Shown: positions 8,255 to 17,153 of the stretch, piece by piece
Layout: each line of letters opens with the position of its first letter
How positions within the stretch are numbered: the first letter of the stretch is position 1
NCBI RefSeq assembly: GCF_044762655.1
Contig: NZ_JBIWER010000004.1
Location: forward strand, 238,939 to 302,938
Direction: 5' to 3'
Source of the DNA: Psychrobacillus sp044762655
GTDB lineage: Bacteria > Bacillota > Bacilli > Bacillales_A > Planococcaceae
DNA length: 64,000 nt
The notes under the pieces: generated by a model
Database searches by the model: none
Seen by the model: the letters and a program-made list of their open reading frames with translations, nothing else
What the model was told of the DNA's origin: nothing
Program-made: the position numbers and the translations under genes

Positions 8255-8753
8255 GGAGAGTATTGTGTATTGGATGTTGTTAAATTGCGGACCATGGACA
8301 ATGTACATCGCAGCAACAAAGGAAGGTCTTTGTTATGTCGGTTCACAGCTGGCACCATTTGAAGAACTTTCTAAATGGGTGAAGAAGCGACTCCCTGCCT
8401 ATGTACTTTTGGAGGATAAGTATGTAATGAAACCATATGCAACAGAATTGACGGACTACTTAGAAGGACGAAGGAAAAAATTCACATTGCCCATGGACCT
8501 TCATGGTACTGCTTTTCAACAGGCTGTCTGGAAGGTGTTGCAGGAAATTCCTTTTGGTCAAACGGTTTCGTATTCGGATATTGCAGAACAGATTCAAAAA
8601 CCGAGTGCAGTTCGTGCTGTTGGGACTGCAATTGGTGCTAATCCTGTATTAATCACCGTTCCTTGTCATCGTGTCATCGGCAAAAGTGGAAAATTGACTG
8701 GATACAGAGGCGGTTTAGAAATGAAAGAACTACTATTAGGGTTAGAAAAGTAG
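8241..8753 (+). CDS. adaB: AdaB/Ogt: methylated-DNA--protein-cysteine methyltransferase
   Basis: A 170-aa suicide repair enzyme for O6-alkylguanine. The active site ITVPCHRVIGKSGKLTGYRGG and the helix-turn-helix IPFGQTVSYSDIAEQIQKPSAVRAVG are intact. The GTG start at 8241 lies inside the end of adaA, 8 nt after GGAGGT, implying coupled translation. With AdaA it forms the adaptive response to alkylation damage, as in Bacillus subtilis adaAB. Confidence 0.92.
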   Translation: MEKSRESIVYWMLLNCGPWTMYIAATKEGLCYVGSQLAPFEELSKWVKKRLPAYVLLEDKYVMKPYATELTDYLEGRRKKFTLPMDLHGTAFQQAVWKVLQEIPFGQTVSYSDIAEQIQKPSAVRAVGTAIGANPVLITVPCHRVIGKSGKLTGYRGGLEMKELLLGLEK

Positions 8754-8840
8754 TTACTCCGAATAGGATAGTAGGAACAACTCGAAGAGGATTAGTTTAC
8801 AGACGTAATATTTCGAATACTTGCTTTTTAATAAATCGGT

Positions 8841-8869
8841 TGACCTATAGGTGTTATCAGACTATAATT
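8841..8869 (+). promoter_or_regulatory. Promoter of T-box transcript
   Basis: TTGACC (8841-8846), a 17-nt spacer and a perfect TATAAT (8864-8869). Predicted start is near 8876, immediately before the T-box leader. Confidence 0.75.
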
Positions 8870-8875
8870 TCGTTT

Positions 8876-9143
8876 AATACATTTTATAGCAAATGAGCGA
8901 CGAAGAGAACTTTATTAAGCCGGTCTCCCTGTTACAAGAGAATCAGTGGTTGGTGAAAACTGATACAAAGATTTGGTGAATTTCATTCTTAGAGCTTTTT
9001 TATACTACATTATGCTTAATGTAGTGTAAAACGGATTAAACCGTTATTTTACCAAGTGGGAAACATAGCTTTGTTTCCAATTAGGGTGGTACCGCGTGAA
9101 AAGCCACGTCCCTATCGTAACAGATAGAGACGTGGCTTTTTTG
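8876..9143 (+). promoter_or_regulatory. T-box riboswitch controlling NSS transporter
   Basis: The antiterminator T-box AGGGTGGTACCGCG lies at 9084-9097, followed by a long terminator hairpin with arms GCCACGTC and GACGTGGC and a T-run ending at 9143. Upstream, GGTTGGTGAAAACTGATAC is the distal stem I. The segment GGTGAATTTCATTC (from about 8976) fits the specifier loop; reading UUC or UUU gives phenylalanine. Uncharged tRNA would stabilise the antiterminator and switch on the transporter. The T-box call is firm; the amino acid is tentative because the loop was aligned by eye. Confidence 0.93.
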
Positions 9144-9182
9144 ACTTTTATTCTATAGAAGACATAATAAAAATGGATTGGA

Positions 9183-10544
9183 ATGGTTAGTTTGCAAAAA
9201 ACAGAACAATGGTCATCAAAGGTTGGCTTTATCTTATCAGCTGCAGGATCAGCTATTGGAGTAGGTGCAATTTGGAAGCTACCTTACGTTACAGGTATAA
9301 GTGGAGGAGGGGCCTTCTTTCTTCTATTTATCTTATTTTCTTTGTTTATGGGCTTCCCTTTATTATTAGCTGAGTTTGTTATTGGAAGAAGTACGCAAAA
9401 AGAAGCAATTAGTGCGTATCGTAGTCTTGCCCCTAATACTAACTGGCATTGGATAGGAAAGTTAGGTGTCTTCACTAGTTTTCTTCTGTTGTCTTTCTAT
9501 AGTGTAATTGGTGGTTGGATTTTAATATATTTTGCAAAAGGTCTTTTTGGCGGAATTATTAGCGAAGGGGCAGATTATGGGTCTGTCTTTAACATAACGA
9601 TAGGAAATCCTTTCTTGGTTATTATTGCTCAATTTGTATTCTTAGCTATTACTGTTTTAGTGGTAGCAAAAGGAATTCAAAATGGAATTGAGAAAGTAAA
9701 TAAAGTTTTAATGCCAGCTTTATTTGGATTATTTATCATTCTAATCATCCGCTCTCTTACATTAGATAATGCTATGGAGGGTGTTAAATTCTTTCTAGCA
9801 CCTGATTTTTCGAATATCACTTCTCAAGGCATACTTTTTGCGATGGGCCAAGCCTTCTTCTCTTTAAGTGTCGGCGTATCAGTGATGGTTACTTATAGTT
9901 CGTATCTTTCTAAAAAAGAAAGCTTAGTACAACCAGCTATTTCAATTGTATCCATGAATTTATTAATTGCTTTATTGGCAGGTTTAGCGATCTTCCCAGC
10001 TGTATTCTCACTTGGACTAGAACCAGCTGAAGGACCAGGTTTGCTATTTGTCGTATTGCCAGCTGTATTTGATCAAATTGTTTTTGGAGAAGTGTTCTTA
10101 ATAGGTTTTTTAGCATTATTTTTGTTTGCTACATTAACTTCTGCCTTTTCTATGTTAGAGATTATTGTGGCCTCTTTAGTTAAAGATAGACAAGAAAAGC
10201 GAACAAAATATGCTTATGTGATAGGTCTATTAATATTCTTAGTGGGAATCCCTTCCGCATTGTCCTATAGTGTTTTTGCTGATATTCTAATTTTCTCTAA
10301 AAGTCTATTTGATTCTGCCGATTATTTAGTTAGTAATATTTTAATGCCATTAGGAGTACTGTTAATCTCCATTTTTGTCTCACATAAGATAGAAAAAAGC
10401 ACTTTACGAGAGGAGCTATTACAGCATTCTCGTTTAGGGGCAACTGCATTTAATGTATGGTTCTTTATAATGAAATTCATCATTCCGTTAGTAATTATCA
10501 TCGTATTCCTTGACGCAACTGGCTTACTGGATAAAATAAAATAA
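9183..10544 (+). CDS. Neurotransmitter:sodium symporter family amino-acid transporter
   Basis: The 453-aa protein has the NSS signature KVGFILSAAGSAIGVGAIWKLPYVTG in segment 1, the unwound substrate/sodium site, and about eleven further helices. Bacterial relatives (LeuT, TnaT, MhsT) import hydrophobic or aromatic amino acids with Na+. T-box control supports an amino-acid substrate, phenylalanine or another aromatic residue if the specifier reading is right. The ATG at 9183 has only a weak GGATTGGA ribosome site. A terminator follows. Confidence 0.88.
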   Translation: MVSLQKTEQWSSKVGFILSAAGSAIGVGAIWKLPYVTGISGGGAFFLLFILFSLFMGFPLLLAEFVIGRSTQKEAISAYRSLAPNTNWHWIGKLGVFTSFLLLSFYSVIGGWILIYFAKGLFGGIISEGADYGSVFNITIGNPFLVIIAQFVFLAITVLVVAKGIQNGIEKVNKVLMPALFGLFIILIIRSLTLDNAMEGVKFFLAPDFSNITSQGILFAMGQAFFSLSVGVSVMVTYSSYLSKKESLVQPAISIVSMNLLIALLAGLAIFPAVFSLGLEPAEGPGLLFVVLPAVFDQIVFGEVFLIGFLALFLFATLTSAFSMLEIIVASLVKDRQEKRTKYAYVIGLLIFLVGIPSALSYSVFADILIFSKSLFDSADYLVSNILMPLGVLLISIFVSHKIEKSTLREELLQHSRLGATAFNVWFFIMKFIIPLVIIIVFLDATGLLDKIK

Positions 10545-10545
10545 A

Positions 10546-10584
10546 CTAAAAGAGCTTATTCTCTAAGGGAATAAGCTCTTTTAG
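10546..10584. terminator. Terminator after NSS transporter gene
   Basis: AAAGAGCTTATTC and GAATAAGCTCTTT form a near-perfect hairpin bordered by A and T tracts, usable by both convergent genes. Confidence 0.8.
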
Positions 10585-10602
10585 TTCTTAAATTATCTAC
10601 AT

Positions 10603-11148
10603 TTATTTAACTGATAGTTCACTTTCCGTTACCCATTTGTGATTTTTCACTAGTTCTCCGCCTGTAGTTGGAGTGTAATCTACCATGTATACAGTAGTTT
10701 TTTCTGCCGAATCAATTTCTGCAGTAGCACCTTCCATACCAGACATATGATCAGCTTCAATAGTAATTTCTGTTCCTGGTTCTAGCGTTTTCTCCCCAGC
10801 GTCTTTAATCTCTTCTTGAATGACCCATTTATGATTTTCCACTCTTTCTCCACCAGACGTAGGTGTATAAGAAATGACATAGGCAGTTGTATCATAGGCG
10901 CCGACAATAGTTGCCTCTGCACCCTTCATACCTTCCATATGATCTGTTTCCAGACTAGCTTTACTTCCCACCTCAAAAGTAGGATTATCCGCTACTGTCA
11001 AGCCCTCAGGAAGCTCGCCTGTACTAGAGTGGTCCATATTCGAGTGGTCCATGTTTTCATGTGTACTCGTTTCCTTGTCATCACCAGCACATGCCGACAA
11101 CGTAAATGCAGCAACCAATGAAATGATTCCTATAACTACTTTTTTCAT
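10603..11148 (-). CDS. ydhK: YdhK-like lipoprotein with two DUF1541 repeats
   Basis: A 181-aa lipoprotein: signal MKKVVIGIISLVAAFTLSACAG with lipobox SAC, then a His/Met-rich linker (HENMDHSNMDHS), then two DUF1541 repeats, each with DHMxGMxGA, a DYTPT/SYTPTSGGE segment and NHKWV. The ATG at 11148 is preceded by GAGGAGG. The His/Met motifs suggest metal binding, probably copper, and the gene lies directly downstream of copA. Its function is not established in the family. Confidence 0.85.
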   Translation of the reverse strand: MKKVVIGIISLVAAFTLSACAGDDKETSTHENMDHSNMDHSSTGELPEGLTVADNPTFEVGSKASLETDHMEGMKGAEATIVGAYDTTAYVISYTPTSGGERVENHKWVIQEEIKDAGEKTLEPGTEITIEADHMSGMEGATAEIDSAEKTTVYMVDYTPTTGGELVKNHKWVTESELSVK

Positions 11149-11179
11149 CGTTATCCTCCTCAATCGAAGCTATAATATC

Positions 11180-13606
11180 TCAACGTACATGCTTTTCAAG
11201 TTTTACCTTTTGTAGACGTAATGCGTTCAATACAACGGATACAGAGCTGAATGCCATTGCTGCTCCGGCTACCCAAGGTGCAAGTAAGCCTACTGCTGCA
11301 ATTGGTATACCTAATGTGTTATAGCCGAACGCCCAAAATAGATTTTGTTTAATATTTCTCATTGTCTTACGGCTCATAATTATTGCATCCGCTATGCTAT
11401 TTAAATCACCTCGGATCAATGTAATATCTGCAGCTTCCATCGCAACGTCAGTTCCTGTACCAATGGCCATCCCGATATCAGCAACTGCTAGAGCTGGGGC
11501 GTCATTAATACCATCTCCAACCATCGCAACCTTCTTGCCAGCTGCTTGAAGTTTTTTTACTTCTTCCGCTTTTCCTTCAGGAAGTACTTCAGCAATAACA
11601 TGATCAATTCCAACCTCTTTACCGATTGCAGTTGCAGTACGTTGGTTATCACCTGTCATCATAATCACTTCAATATTCATCTCGTGTAAACGTTCAATGG
11701 CTTTTTTAGAAGTTCCTTTAATCGTATCTGCAACCGCAATTAGTCCGGCATACTGGCCGTCAATACTTGCGAGCATGGCTGTTTTCCCATTAGCCTCTAG
11801 TTCTTCCATAGTTGTTAGTATGCTAGATATTTCGACGTTATATTTATTCATTAGCTTCCGAGTGCCTACAAGAATTACTTTCTGATCAACAATTGTTCTT
11901 ACTCCATAACCAGGAATTGCTTCAAACTCCTGAGCTGTCTCAAATAGAATGCCTCTATCTTGAATTCCTTTTACAATTGCTTCTGCAAGAGGATGTTCTG
12001 ACTGTTTTTCAGCTGCTCCGATTAAAGATAGAAACTCCTCTTCAACTACGCCACTCGCTACAATTACATCCGTCAGTTCTGGTTTACCGTTTGTGACTGT
12101 ACCTGTTTTATCAACAATAACTGTATCAATATGGTGAGTAGTTTCTAAATGCTCTCCACCTTTAAATAGGATGCCGAACTCGGCTGCACGACCTGAACCA
12201 GCCATAATAGAGGTTGGTGTTGCAAGTCCTAGTGCACATGGACAAGCAATTACAAGAACAGCAATTAGAGCTTCCAAGGCAGGAGTTATTTCACCAGGGT
12301 TCACCCATATGATCCAAACTAAAAAAGTGATAATCGCAATACCTATTACAATTGGCACGAACACACCCGAGATTTTATCTGCAAGTCTTTGAATAGGCGC
12401 CTTTGAACCTTGTGCATCCTCTACCACTTTAATAATTTGGGCAAGCGCAGTATCTCTTCCGATTTTTGTAGCTTTCATTTTAAGAAAACCATTTTTATTG
12501 ATTGTTGATCCGAACAATGCATCTCCGACTGCTTTGTCTACCGGAATACTTTCGCCGGTTAGCATGGATTCATCGACAGCGGTGTTTCCTTCTAGGACTT
12601 CTCCATCGACCGGTATCTTTTCGCCTGGCTTTACTAATATTGTGTCTCCAGTTACAACTTCTTCAAGTGGTATTTCTATTTCAGTTTGATTTCTTAATAC
12701 TAAGGCTGTTTTAGCTTGTAGTCCCATAAGCTTTTTAATGGCTTCAGAGGAACGCCCTTTCGCTTTTGCTTCAAACAGTTTCCCTAATATAATTAACGTG
12801 ATGAGCACCGCACTCGTTTCAAAATAGAGATTTGCTGTATGATGTTCACCTGTAGTAATAATAGCTTGATAGACACTATAAAAATAGGCTGCCGATGTAC
12901 CCATTACTACTAACACATCCATATTGGCACTTCCATTTCGCAAAGCTTTATATGCACTTACATAAAACTGGCCTCCTATGATAAATTGAACCGGTGTTGC
13001 TAAAGCCATCTGCACCCACGGATTCATAAGGAATTCTGGCATAAAGATAAACGACGTGAATGAAAAATGGCCGACCATTGTCCATAATAATGGCAGTGAT
13101 AAAATCGCTGAGATGATAAACTTTCTTTTTTGCTTTTGAATAGCTTTCTCGCGGTAATCAACAGCTTCTTTTTCGTCTTCTTTATTGATTGCTCCATACC
13201 CTAGTTTTTCCACTCGACCTATAATATCTGAAACAGAAATCTGTGAAGGATTATATTCTATAGTTGCATTTTCCAGTGCCAAATTAACGTTTGCAAAGGA
13301 CACACCCTCTAGCTTGTTAAGACCTTTTTCAATCCGTGTTGCACAGGCTGCACAAGTCATTCCAGTAATGGCAAATTCCTTATTTTCCTTGGCAACACCA
13401 TAGCCCAAATCCTGAATTTTCTTTTCCAAGTCTCCATTACTCAATTTTTGAGAATCATATTTAATCAAGGACTTTTCCAGCGCCAAGTTTACATTTGCTT
13501 GTTCTACCCCGTCCATTTTATTTAGCCCTTTTTCAATTCGCGTTGCACAAGCAGCGCAGGTCATACCAGTAATTTGTAGACTAGTTTCTTTTATTTCACT
13601 ACTCAT
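11180..13606 (-). CDS. copA: CopA: Cu(I)-exporting P1B-type ATPase
   Basis: An 808-aa ATPase with two N-terminal heavy-metal domains (each GMTCAACATRIEKGLN), the membrane CPC motif (VIACPCALGLATPTS), phosphorylation site DKTGTVTNG, TGES actuator loop and GDGINDAPALAVADIG hinge. It pumps Cu+ out of the cytosol. The start at 13606 is chosen because AGGAGAGGTG precedes it; the frame extends upstream through a CsoR-like box and is unlikely to be translated there. It is followed by ydhK and preceded by copZ and csoR. Confidence 0.95.
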   Translation of the reverse strand: MSSEIKETSLQITGMTCAACATRIEKGLNKMDGVEQANVNLALEKSLIKYDSQKLSNGDLEKKIQDLGYGVAKENKEFAITGMTCAACATRIEKGLNKLEGVSFANVNLALENATIEYNPSQISVSDIIGRVEKLGYGAINKEDEKEAVDYREKAIQKQKRKFIISAILSLPLLWTMVGHFSFTSFIFMPEFLMNPWVQMALATPVQFIIGGQFYVSAYKALRNGSANMDVLVVMGTSAAYFYSVYQAIITTGEHHTANLYFETSAVLITLIILGKLFEAKAKGRSSEAIKKLMGLQAKTALVLRNQTEIEIPLEEVVTGDTILVKPGEKIPVDGEVLEGNTAVDESMLTGESIPVDKAVGDALFGSTINKNGFLKMKATKIGRDTALAQIIKVVEDAQGSKAPIQRLADKISGVFVPIVIGIAIITFLVWIIWVNPGEITPALEALIAVLVIACPCALGLATPTSIMAGSGRAAEFGILFKGGEHLETTHHIDTVIVDKTGTVTNGKPELTDVIVASGVVEEEFLSLIGAAEKQSEHPLAEAIVKGIQDRGILFETAQEFEAIPGYGVRTIVDQKVILVGTRKLMNKYNVEISSILTTMEELEANGKTAMLASIDGQYAGLIAVADTIKGTSKKAIERLHEMNIEVIMMTGDNQRTATAIGKEVGIDHVIAEVLPEGKAEEVKKLQAAGKKVAMVGDGINDAPALAVADIGMAIGTGTDVAMEAADITLIRGDLNSIADAIIMSRKTMRNIKQNLFWAFGYNTLGIPIAAVGLLAPWVAGAAMAFSSVSVVLNALRLQKVKLEKHVR

Positions 13607-13632
13607 CTTATTTTCACCTCTCCTTTGCATAC

Positions 13633-13644
13633 TACCAGGGGGTA
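13633..13644. promoter_or_regulatory. CsoR-type operator before copA
   Basis: TACCAGGGGGTA is a G-tract pseudo-dyad of the CsoR class in the copZ-copA gap and matches the form of the site before csoR (14282-14296). It suggests that copA has its own copper-induced promoter. Confidence 0.6.
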
Positions 13645-13690
13645 TAAATTTATGAAAGAAAGAGAGTGCCTTCATAGCACTCTTTTCTGC

Positions 13691-13900
13691 TTAGACTACA
13701 TCGTATCCTTGATCATCAATTGTTTCTTTAATCACATCTAGTGATACTTTATCTTCTTCAAATGAAACGTCCACTTTTCCTGATTCTAAATGAACTTTTA
13801 CTTCATTTACTCCATCTAACTTTCCTACACTTTTCTCAACAGAGCTAACGCAGTGACCACATGACATTCCTTGTACGTTTAAGGTTACTTGATTTACCAT
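13691..13900 (-). CDS. copZ: CopZ copper chaperone
   Basis: A 69-aa heavy-metal-associated domain with the copper site GMSCGHCVSSVEKSV. It carries Cu+ in the cytosol and hands it to the CopA metal domains. Length is exactly that of Bacillus CopZ. It lies between csoR and copA on the same strand with strong ribosome sites. Confidence 0.95.
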   Translation of the reverse strand: MVNQVTLNVQGMSCGHCVSSVEKSVGKLDGVNEVKVHLESGKVDVSFEEDKVSLDVIKETIDDQGYDVV

Positions 13901-13915
13901 TTAAAATTCCTCCTC

Positions 13916-14242
13916 TTATTTTTTCATTAATTTTTGAATTGTAACTAACAGTTCATCTAGTACTTCCTCGTCACCTTCCGCTAGCCTATCCACTACACAG
14001 CCTTTTAGATGACCTTGCAAAAGTACTTTTGCTACACTGTTTAGAGCAGATTGAGTTGCAGAAAGTTGGGTAATAATATCATCACAATAGACGTCTTTGT
14101 CTACCATTCCTTTTATTCCTCGAATCTGACCTTCAATGCGATTTAATCGATTCGTTAAATCTTTTTTTACATAGTCGGGATGATGACTTTTTCTACAAGA
14201 ATGATCAGATGTGATTGTATTCTCTTCCATTACACTATCCAA
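13916..14242 (-). CDS. csoR: CsoR copper-sensing repressor
   Basis: A 108-aa all-helical repressor. The Cu+ ligands form the expected Cys-His-Cys set: C53 (VYCDD), H78 and C82 (LLQGHLKGC). NRLNRIEGQIRGIKGMVDKD is the conserved DNA-binding helix. Translation probably starts at TTG (14242), 8 nt after GGAGG; the internal ATG is too far away. In the absence of copper it should repress csoR-copZ-copA through the G-rich boxes nearby. Confidence 0.93.
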   Translation of the reverse strand: MDSVMEENTITSDHSCRKSHHPDYVKKDLTNRLNRIEGQIRGIKGMVDKDVYCDDIITQLSATQSALNSVAKVLLQGHLKGCVVDRLAEGDEEVLDELLVTIQKLMKK

Positions 14243-14281
14243 CTATTCAACCTCCTATTTCTTCTTACTTTTATATTACAG

Positions 14282-14296
14282 TACCTATAGGGGGTA
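14282..14296. promoter_or_regulatory. CsoR operator before csoR
   Basis: TACCTATAGGGGGTA is a classic CsoR-type box lying 40 nt before the csoR start; the second copy stands before copA. Confidence 0.7.
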
Positions 14297-14350
14297 TGTA
14301 AAGCGTAATGCTAAGTTTAAGAAAATATAGTTTAACCCGCAGATATAAAG

Positions 14351-14403
14351 TTGACATAAAATATTAAAGAACATAATATGTTTATATGAATATATTGTCA
14401 TAT
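14351..14403 (+). promoter_or_regulatory. czcD promoter with ArsR/CzrA-type operator
   Basis: TTGACA (14351-14356), a 17-nt spacer and TAATAT (14374-14379) form the promoter. Just after it lies ATATGA-N8-TCATAT (14384-14403), the AT-rich dyad typical of zinc-sensing ArsR/SmtB repressors such as CzrA, whose gene is the second in this operon. Confidence 0.65.
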
Positions 14404-14443
14404 ACCGTTTTAATAATTATATAATAATAGTGGAGGGATTTAT

Positions 14444-15391
14444 ATGGCGGATAATCATAACCATGCACATGGCGCAAATAAGAAAGTGTTACTGATCTCG
14501 TTTTTAGTTATTACTAGCTATATGATTGTTGAAGTAATAGGTGGATTTATGACAAACAGTCTAGCTCTTCTTTCAGATGCTGGACATATGCTAAGTGATG
14601 CAGTATCACTCGGGGTTGCCCTATTGGCATTTACGTTTAGTGAAAAAGCAGCAAATGTTAGTAATACCTACGGCTATAAACGTTTTGAAATTCTAGCAGC
14701 AGTATTCAATGGGGTAACGCTGATATTAATAGCACTCTATATTTTTTATGAGGCATTTCAACGTTTTACTAACCCATCAGCCATAGCAACTACCGGAATG
14801 CTAGTTATTAGTAGTATTGGGTTAGCTGTAAATATTCTTGTAGCTTGGATTATGATGCGTGGCAGTGATACAAAAGGCAATTTAAATATGCGTGGGGCAT
14901 TTCTTCATGTGATTAGTGATATGTTAGGCTCTGTTGGCGCTATTATTGCAGCTCTTTTAATCATGTTTTTAGACTGGAATTGGGCTGATCCACTAGCAAG
15001 TGTCATTGTCGCCATCCTTGTTTTACGCAGCGGTTACTATGTGACAAAAGCTTCCTTACATGTATTGATGGAGGGCACTCCTCAAAATGTAAGTGTAAAT
15101 GACATCATTAAAACAATTGAACAGACAAAGGGAATAATGGGCGTTCATGATTTACACATCTGGTCTATTACAAGCGGGTTAAATGCACTTTCTTGCCATG
15201 TGGTGGTCGAAGAACAAATGACGATTGCAGAAGGCGAAAAGATACTACGTAAAATTGAACATGATTTAGAGCATAAAAATATTCAGCATGTGACGATTCA
15301 ACTAGAAACTGCTGCCCATAGACATGATAATTCCATTTTATGTACTGCAAAAGCAACTGAGGCTAATCCCCATGCACATCACCATCACTAA
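14444..15391 (+). CDS. czcD: CzcD cation diffusion facilitator
   Basis: A 315-aa CDF exporter with six membrane helices, transport-site residues in LALLSDAGHMLSDAVSLG (HxxxD, helix 2) and FLHVISDMLGSVG (helix 5), the LASVIVAILVLRSGYYV segment and a cytosolic metal domain with GVHDLHIWSITSGLNALSCHV. His-rich ends (NHNHAHGANKK and HAHHHH) fit zinc binding. It exports Zn2+, Cd2+ or Co2+ against protons. GGAGGG precedes the ATG, and the regulator gene follows after 21 nt. Confidence 0.93.
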   Translation: MADNHNHAHGANKKVLLISFLVITSYMIVEVIGGFMTNSLALLSDAGHMLSDAVSLGVALLAFTFSEKAANVSNTYGYKRFEILAAVFNGVTLILIALYIFYEAFQRFTNPSAIATTGMLVISSIGLAVNILVAWIMMRGSDTKGNLNMRGAFLHVISDMLGSVGAIIAALLIMFLDWNWADPLASVIVAILVLRSGYYVTKASLHVLMEGTPQNVSVNDIIKTIEQTKGIMGVHDLHIWSITSGLNALSCHVVVEEQMTIAEGEKILRKIEHDLEHKNIQHVTIQLETAAHRHDNSILCTAKATEANPHAHHHH

Positions 15392-15412
15392 ACTATGGAG
15401 GTTTTGAAAAGT

Positions 15413-15727
15413 ATGCGCGAAGAAGTACAAACTAACACACATGAATTGGATGAAGAAACTCTATTTGTCGTATCTCAGACGTTTAAAGCATTAAGTGATC
15501 CAACACGTATTCGCATATTAAATTTACTTTGCTGTAACGAGCATTCTGTGAATGATATTGCAGAGGAACTAAATTTAGGTCAGTCGACAGTATCCCATCA
15601 ACTTCGCTTTTTAAAAAATTTACGTTTAGTAAAGTTTCGACGTGAAGGAACTACCTTGTACTATTCAAGCGATGATGACCATATTATGAATCTATTGCAT
15701 CAGGCTATTGATCATGCAAAACATTAA
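15413..15727 (+). CDS. czrA: ArsR/SmtB-family metal sensor (CzrA-like)
   Basis: The 104-aa winged-helix protein has ALSDPTRIRILNLLCCNEHSVNDIAEEL, LGQSTVSHQLRFLKNLRLVKFRREG and a C-terminal helix DDDHIMNLLHQAIDHAKH, which carries the Asp/His ligands of the alpha-5 zinc site. The ATG at 15413 is used because the ATG at 15395 overlaps the GGAGG. It follows czcD and most likely represses the operon until Zn or Co accumulates. Confidence 0.85.
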   Translation: MREEVQTNTHELDEETLFVVSQTFKALSDPTRIRILNLLCCNEHSVNDIAEELNLGQSTVSHQLRFLKNLRLVKFRREGTTLYYSSDDDHIMNLLHQAIDHAKH

Positions 15728-15783
15728 TAATAAATGTTCTCTTCAACTAAAAACTTATGTTACTTTTTTACGTATTAATAAGG

Positions 15784-16500
15784 TTACAAAAGAAAAAAGT
15801 AGAATCCAATGCAACCAAAGCTGATAATAGCAATTAATAATACATGCGAAGTATCCTTTATGGCTTCTATAATTACTTCCTTCACAATGATCATATAGAT
15901 TGTACCTGCAGCAAGACTAATTGCAAACGACCAAAAAAGAGGATTGCCAGTGCCTAATGTACTTCCGAAGTAAGCTCCAATCCCTACAGGAGCTGCAATA
16001 ATCAGAGAGAAAAATAACCATGACCATATCCCATGACCGGCCACATACAAAAGAGTAAAGACTATTATGCCTTCTGGTACATTATGAAGAAGAATGGCTT
16101 GGAGTAACGAGTATTCTAATGATGTATCTCTTGTAGAACCCAAAACAATTCCTATCGGTAAATTGTGAAATGAAATGCTTAGTATTAATAGTATGCCTGT
16201 TTGTATAGAAAAACTCTTGTTTTGACCCGTCGTTGTTCCAAACAAGATTTTCAATGTTTTGTGGGCGGCTTCAAACAATATGATCCCTACAAAAAAGCCC
16301 AGGATGAAGGTAATCCAATTTCCTAGTTCTATTGCTTCTGGTACAATTTCAAAACTTAATACACCAAGGGTTAGCCCCACACAAACACTGTAAATGAAAT
16401 CTGTTTTTTTCTGAAAACCATTAATGCTCCATGCTATAACCCCACCTATACTAAAACCAATTGCAGTACACAAATAACCAATGACCCATATGTAAGACAC
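15784..16500 (-). CDS. ZIP-family metal transporter
   Basis: A 238-aa protein with about eight hydrophobic helices and the two ZIP metal-site helices SISFHNLPIGIVLG and ILLHNVPEGIIVFT. ZIP proteins import divalent metals such as Zn2+, although some bacterial ones act as electrodiffusional channels. It is convergent with czcD-czrA and lies beside arsC, in a metal-homeostasis cluster. Direction and substrate are not shown by the sequence. Confidence 0.82.
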   Translation of the reverse strand: MSYIWVIGYLCTAIGFSIGGVIAWSINGFQKKTDFIYSVCVGLTLGVLSFEIVPEAIELGNWITFILGFFVGIILFEAAHKTLKILFGTTTGQNKSFSIQTGILLILSISFHNLPIGIVLGSTRDTSLEYSLLQAILLHNVPEGIIVFTLLYVAGHGIWSWLFFSLIIAAPVGIGAYFGSTLGTGNPLFWSFAISLAAGTIYMIIVKEVIIEAIKDTSHVLLIAIISFGCIGFYFFLL

Positions 16501-16595
16501 TAAACCATCCTTATGATTTGTTTTTATTTTATATGGGTTTTCTTAAGCATTTATGAAGAGGCCCTAAAAATAATATTTAAGTCTAAAGGAGTAAT

Positions 16596-16627
16596 AAAAA
16601 CGAACCTAAAGTTTCAAGTTCGTTTTT
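16596..16627. terminator. Hairpin terminator between ZIP gene and arsC
   Basis: AAAAACGAAC pairs with GTTCGTTTTT around a short loop, ending the ars transcript on the minus strand. Confidence 0.65.
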
Positions 16628-16714
16628 AATCTTCGCATTTCACCATTTAGATACTACAGTATGATTGAATAGGATTTTGTGTTTGAAGAATATGATTTTT
16701 TTCCAAACACTAAA

Positions 16715-17134
16715 TTATCTTCCCGTCTCCGCAAAATGCTTGATTCTTTCTCCAACTTCATCACGAACTCGTTGGAAGGTAGCCCACTTCTCTTCATATG
16801 TTCCCTCAGCTTTAGCAGGATCGTCAAAGCCCCAATGATCACGTTTCACGGGTGGTGGTGCCATTGGACATTTATCTGCAGCATCCCCACAAAGCGTAAC
16901 TACAAACTCTGCATTATTTAATATTTTCATATCGATGATATCTGAAGTTTGATTAGAAATATCGATTCCAATCTCATTCATCGCCTTAACAGCATTTGGG
17001 TTTAAGCCATGAGCTTCAATACCTGCACTCAAAACTTCCCACTCATCACCTAAATATTTTTTCCCCCAGCCTTCTGCCATTTGGCTTCTGCATGAATTTC
17101 CTGTACATAAAAAGTACAGTGTTTTTTTAGACAT
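16715..17134 (-). CDS. arsC: ArsC: thioredoxin-coupled arsenate reductase
   Basis: A 139-aa reductase of the low-molecular-weight phosphatase fold. The active loop is LCTGNSCRSQMAEG with nucleophile C10, C15 and R16, and the redox pair C82 and C89 lies in TLCGDAADKCPMAPP. It reduces arsenate to arsenite using thioredoxin. It is the last gene of the arsR-arsB-arsC operon, 19 nt after arsB. Confidence 0.96.
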   Translation of the reverse strand: MSKKTLYFLCTGNSCRSQMAEGWGKKYLGDEWEVLSAGIEAHGLNPNAVKAMNEIGIDISNQTSDIIDMKILNNAEFVVTLCGDAADKCPMAPPPVKRDHWGFDDPAKAEGTYEEKWATFQRVRDEVGERIKHFAETGR

Positions 17135-17153
17135 AAACAGTAATCTCCTTTGG

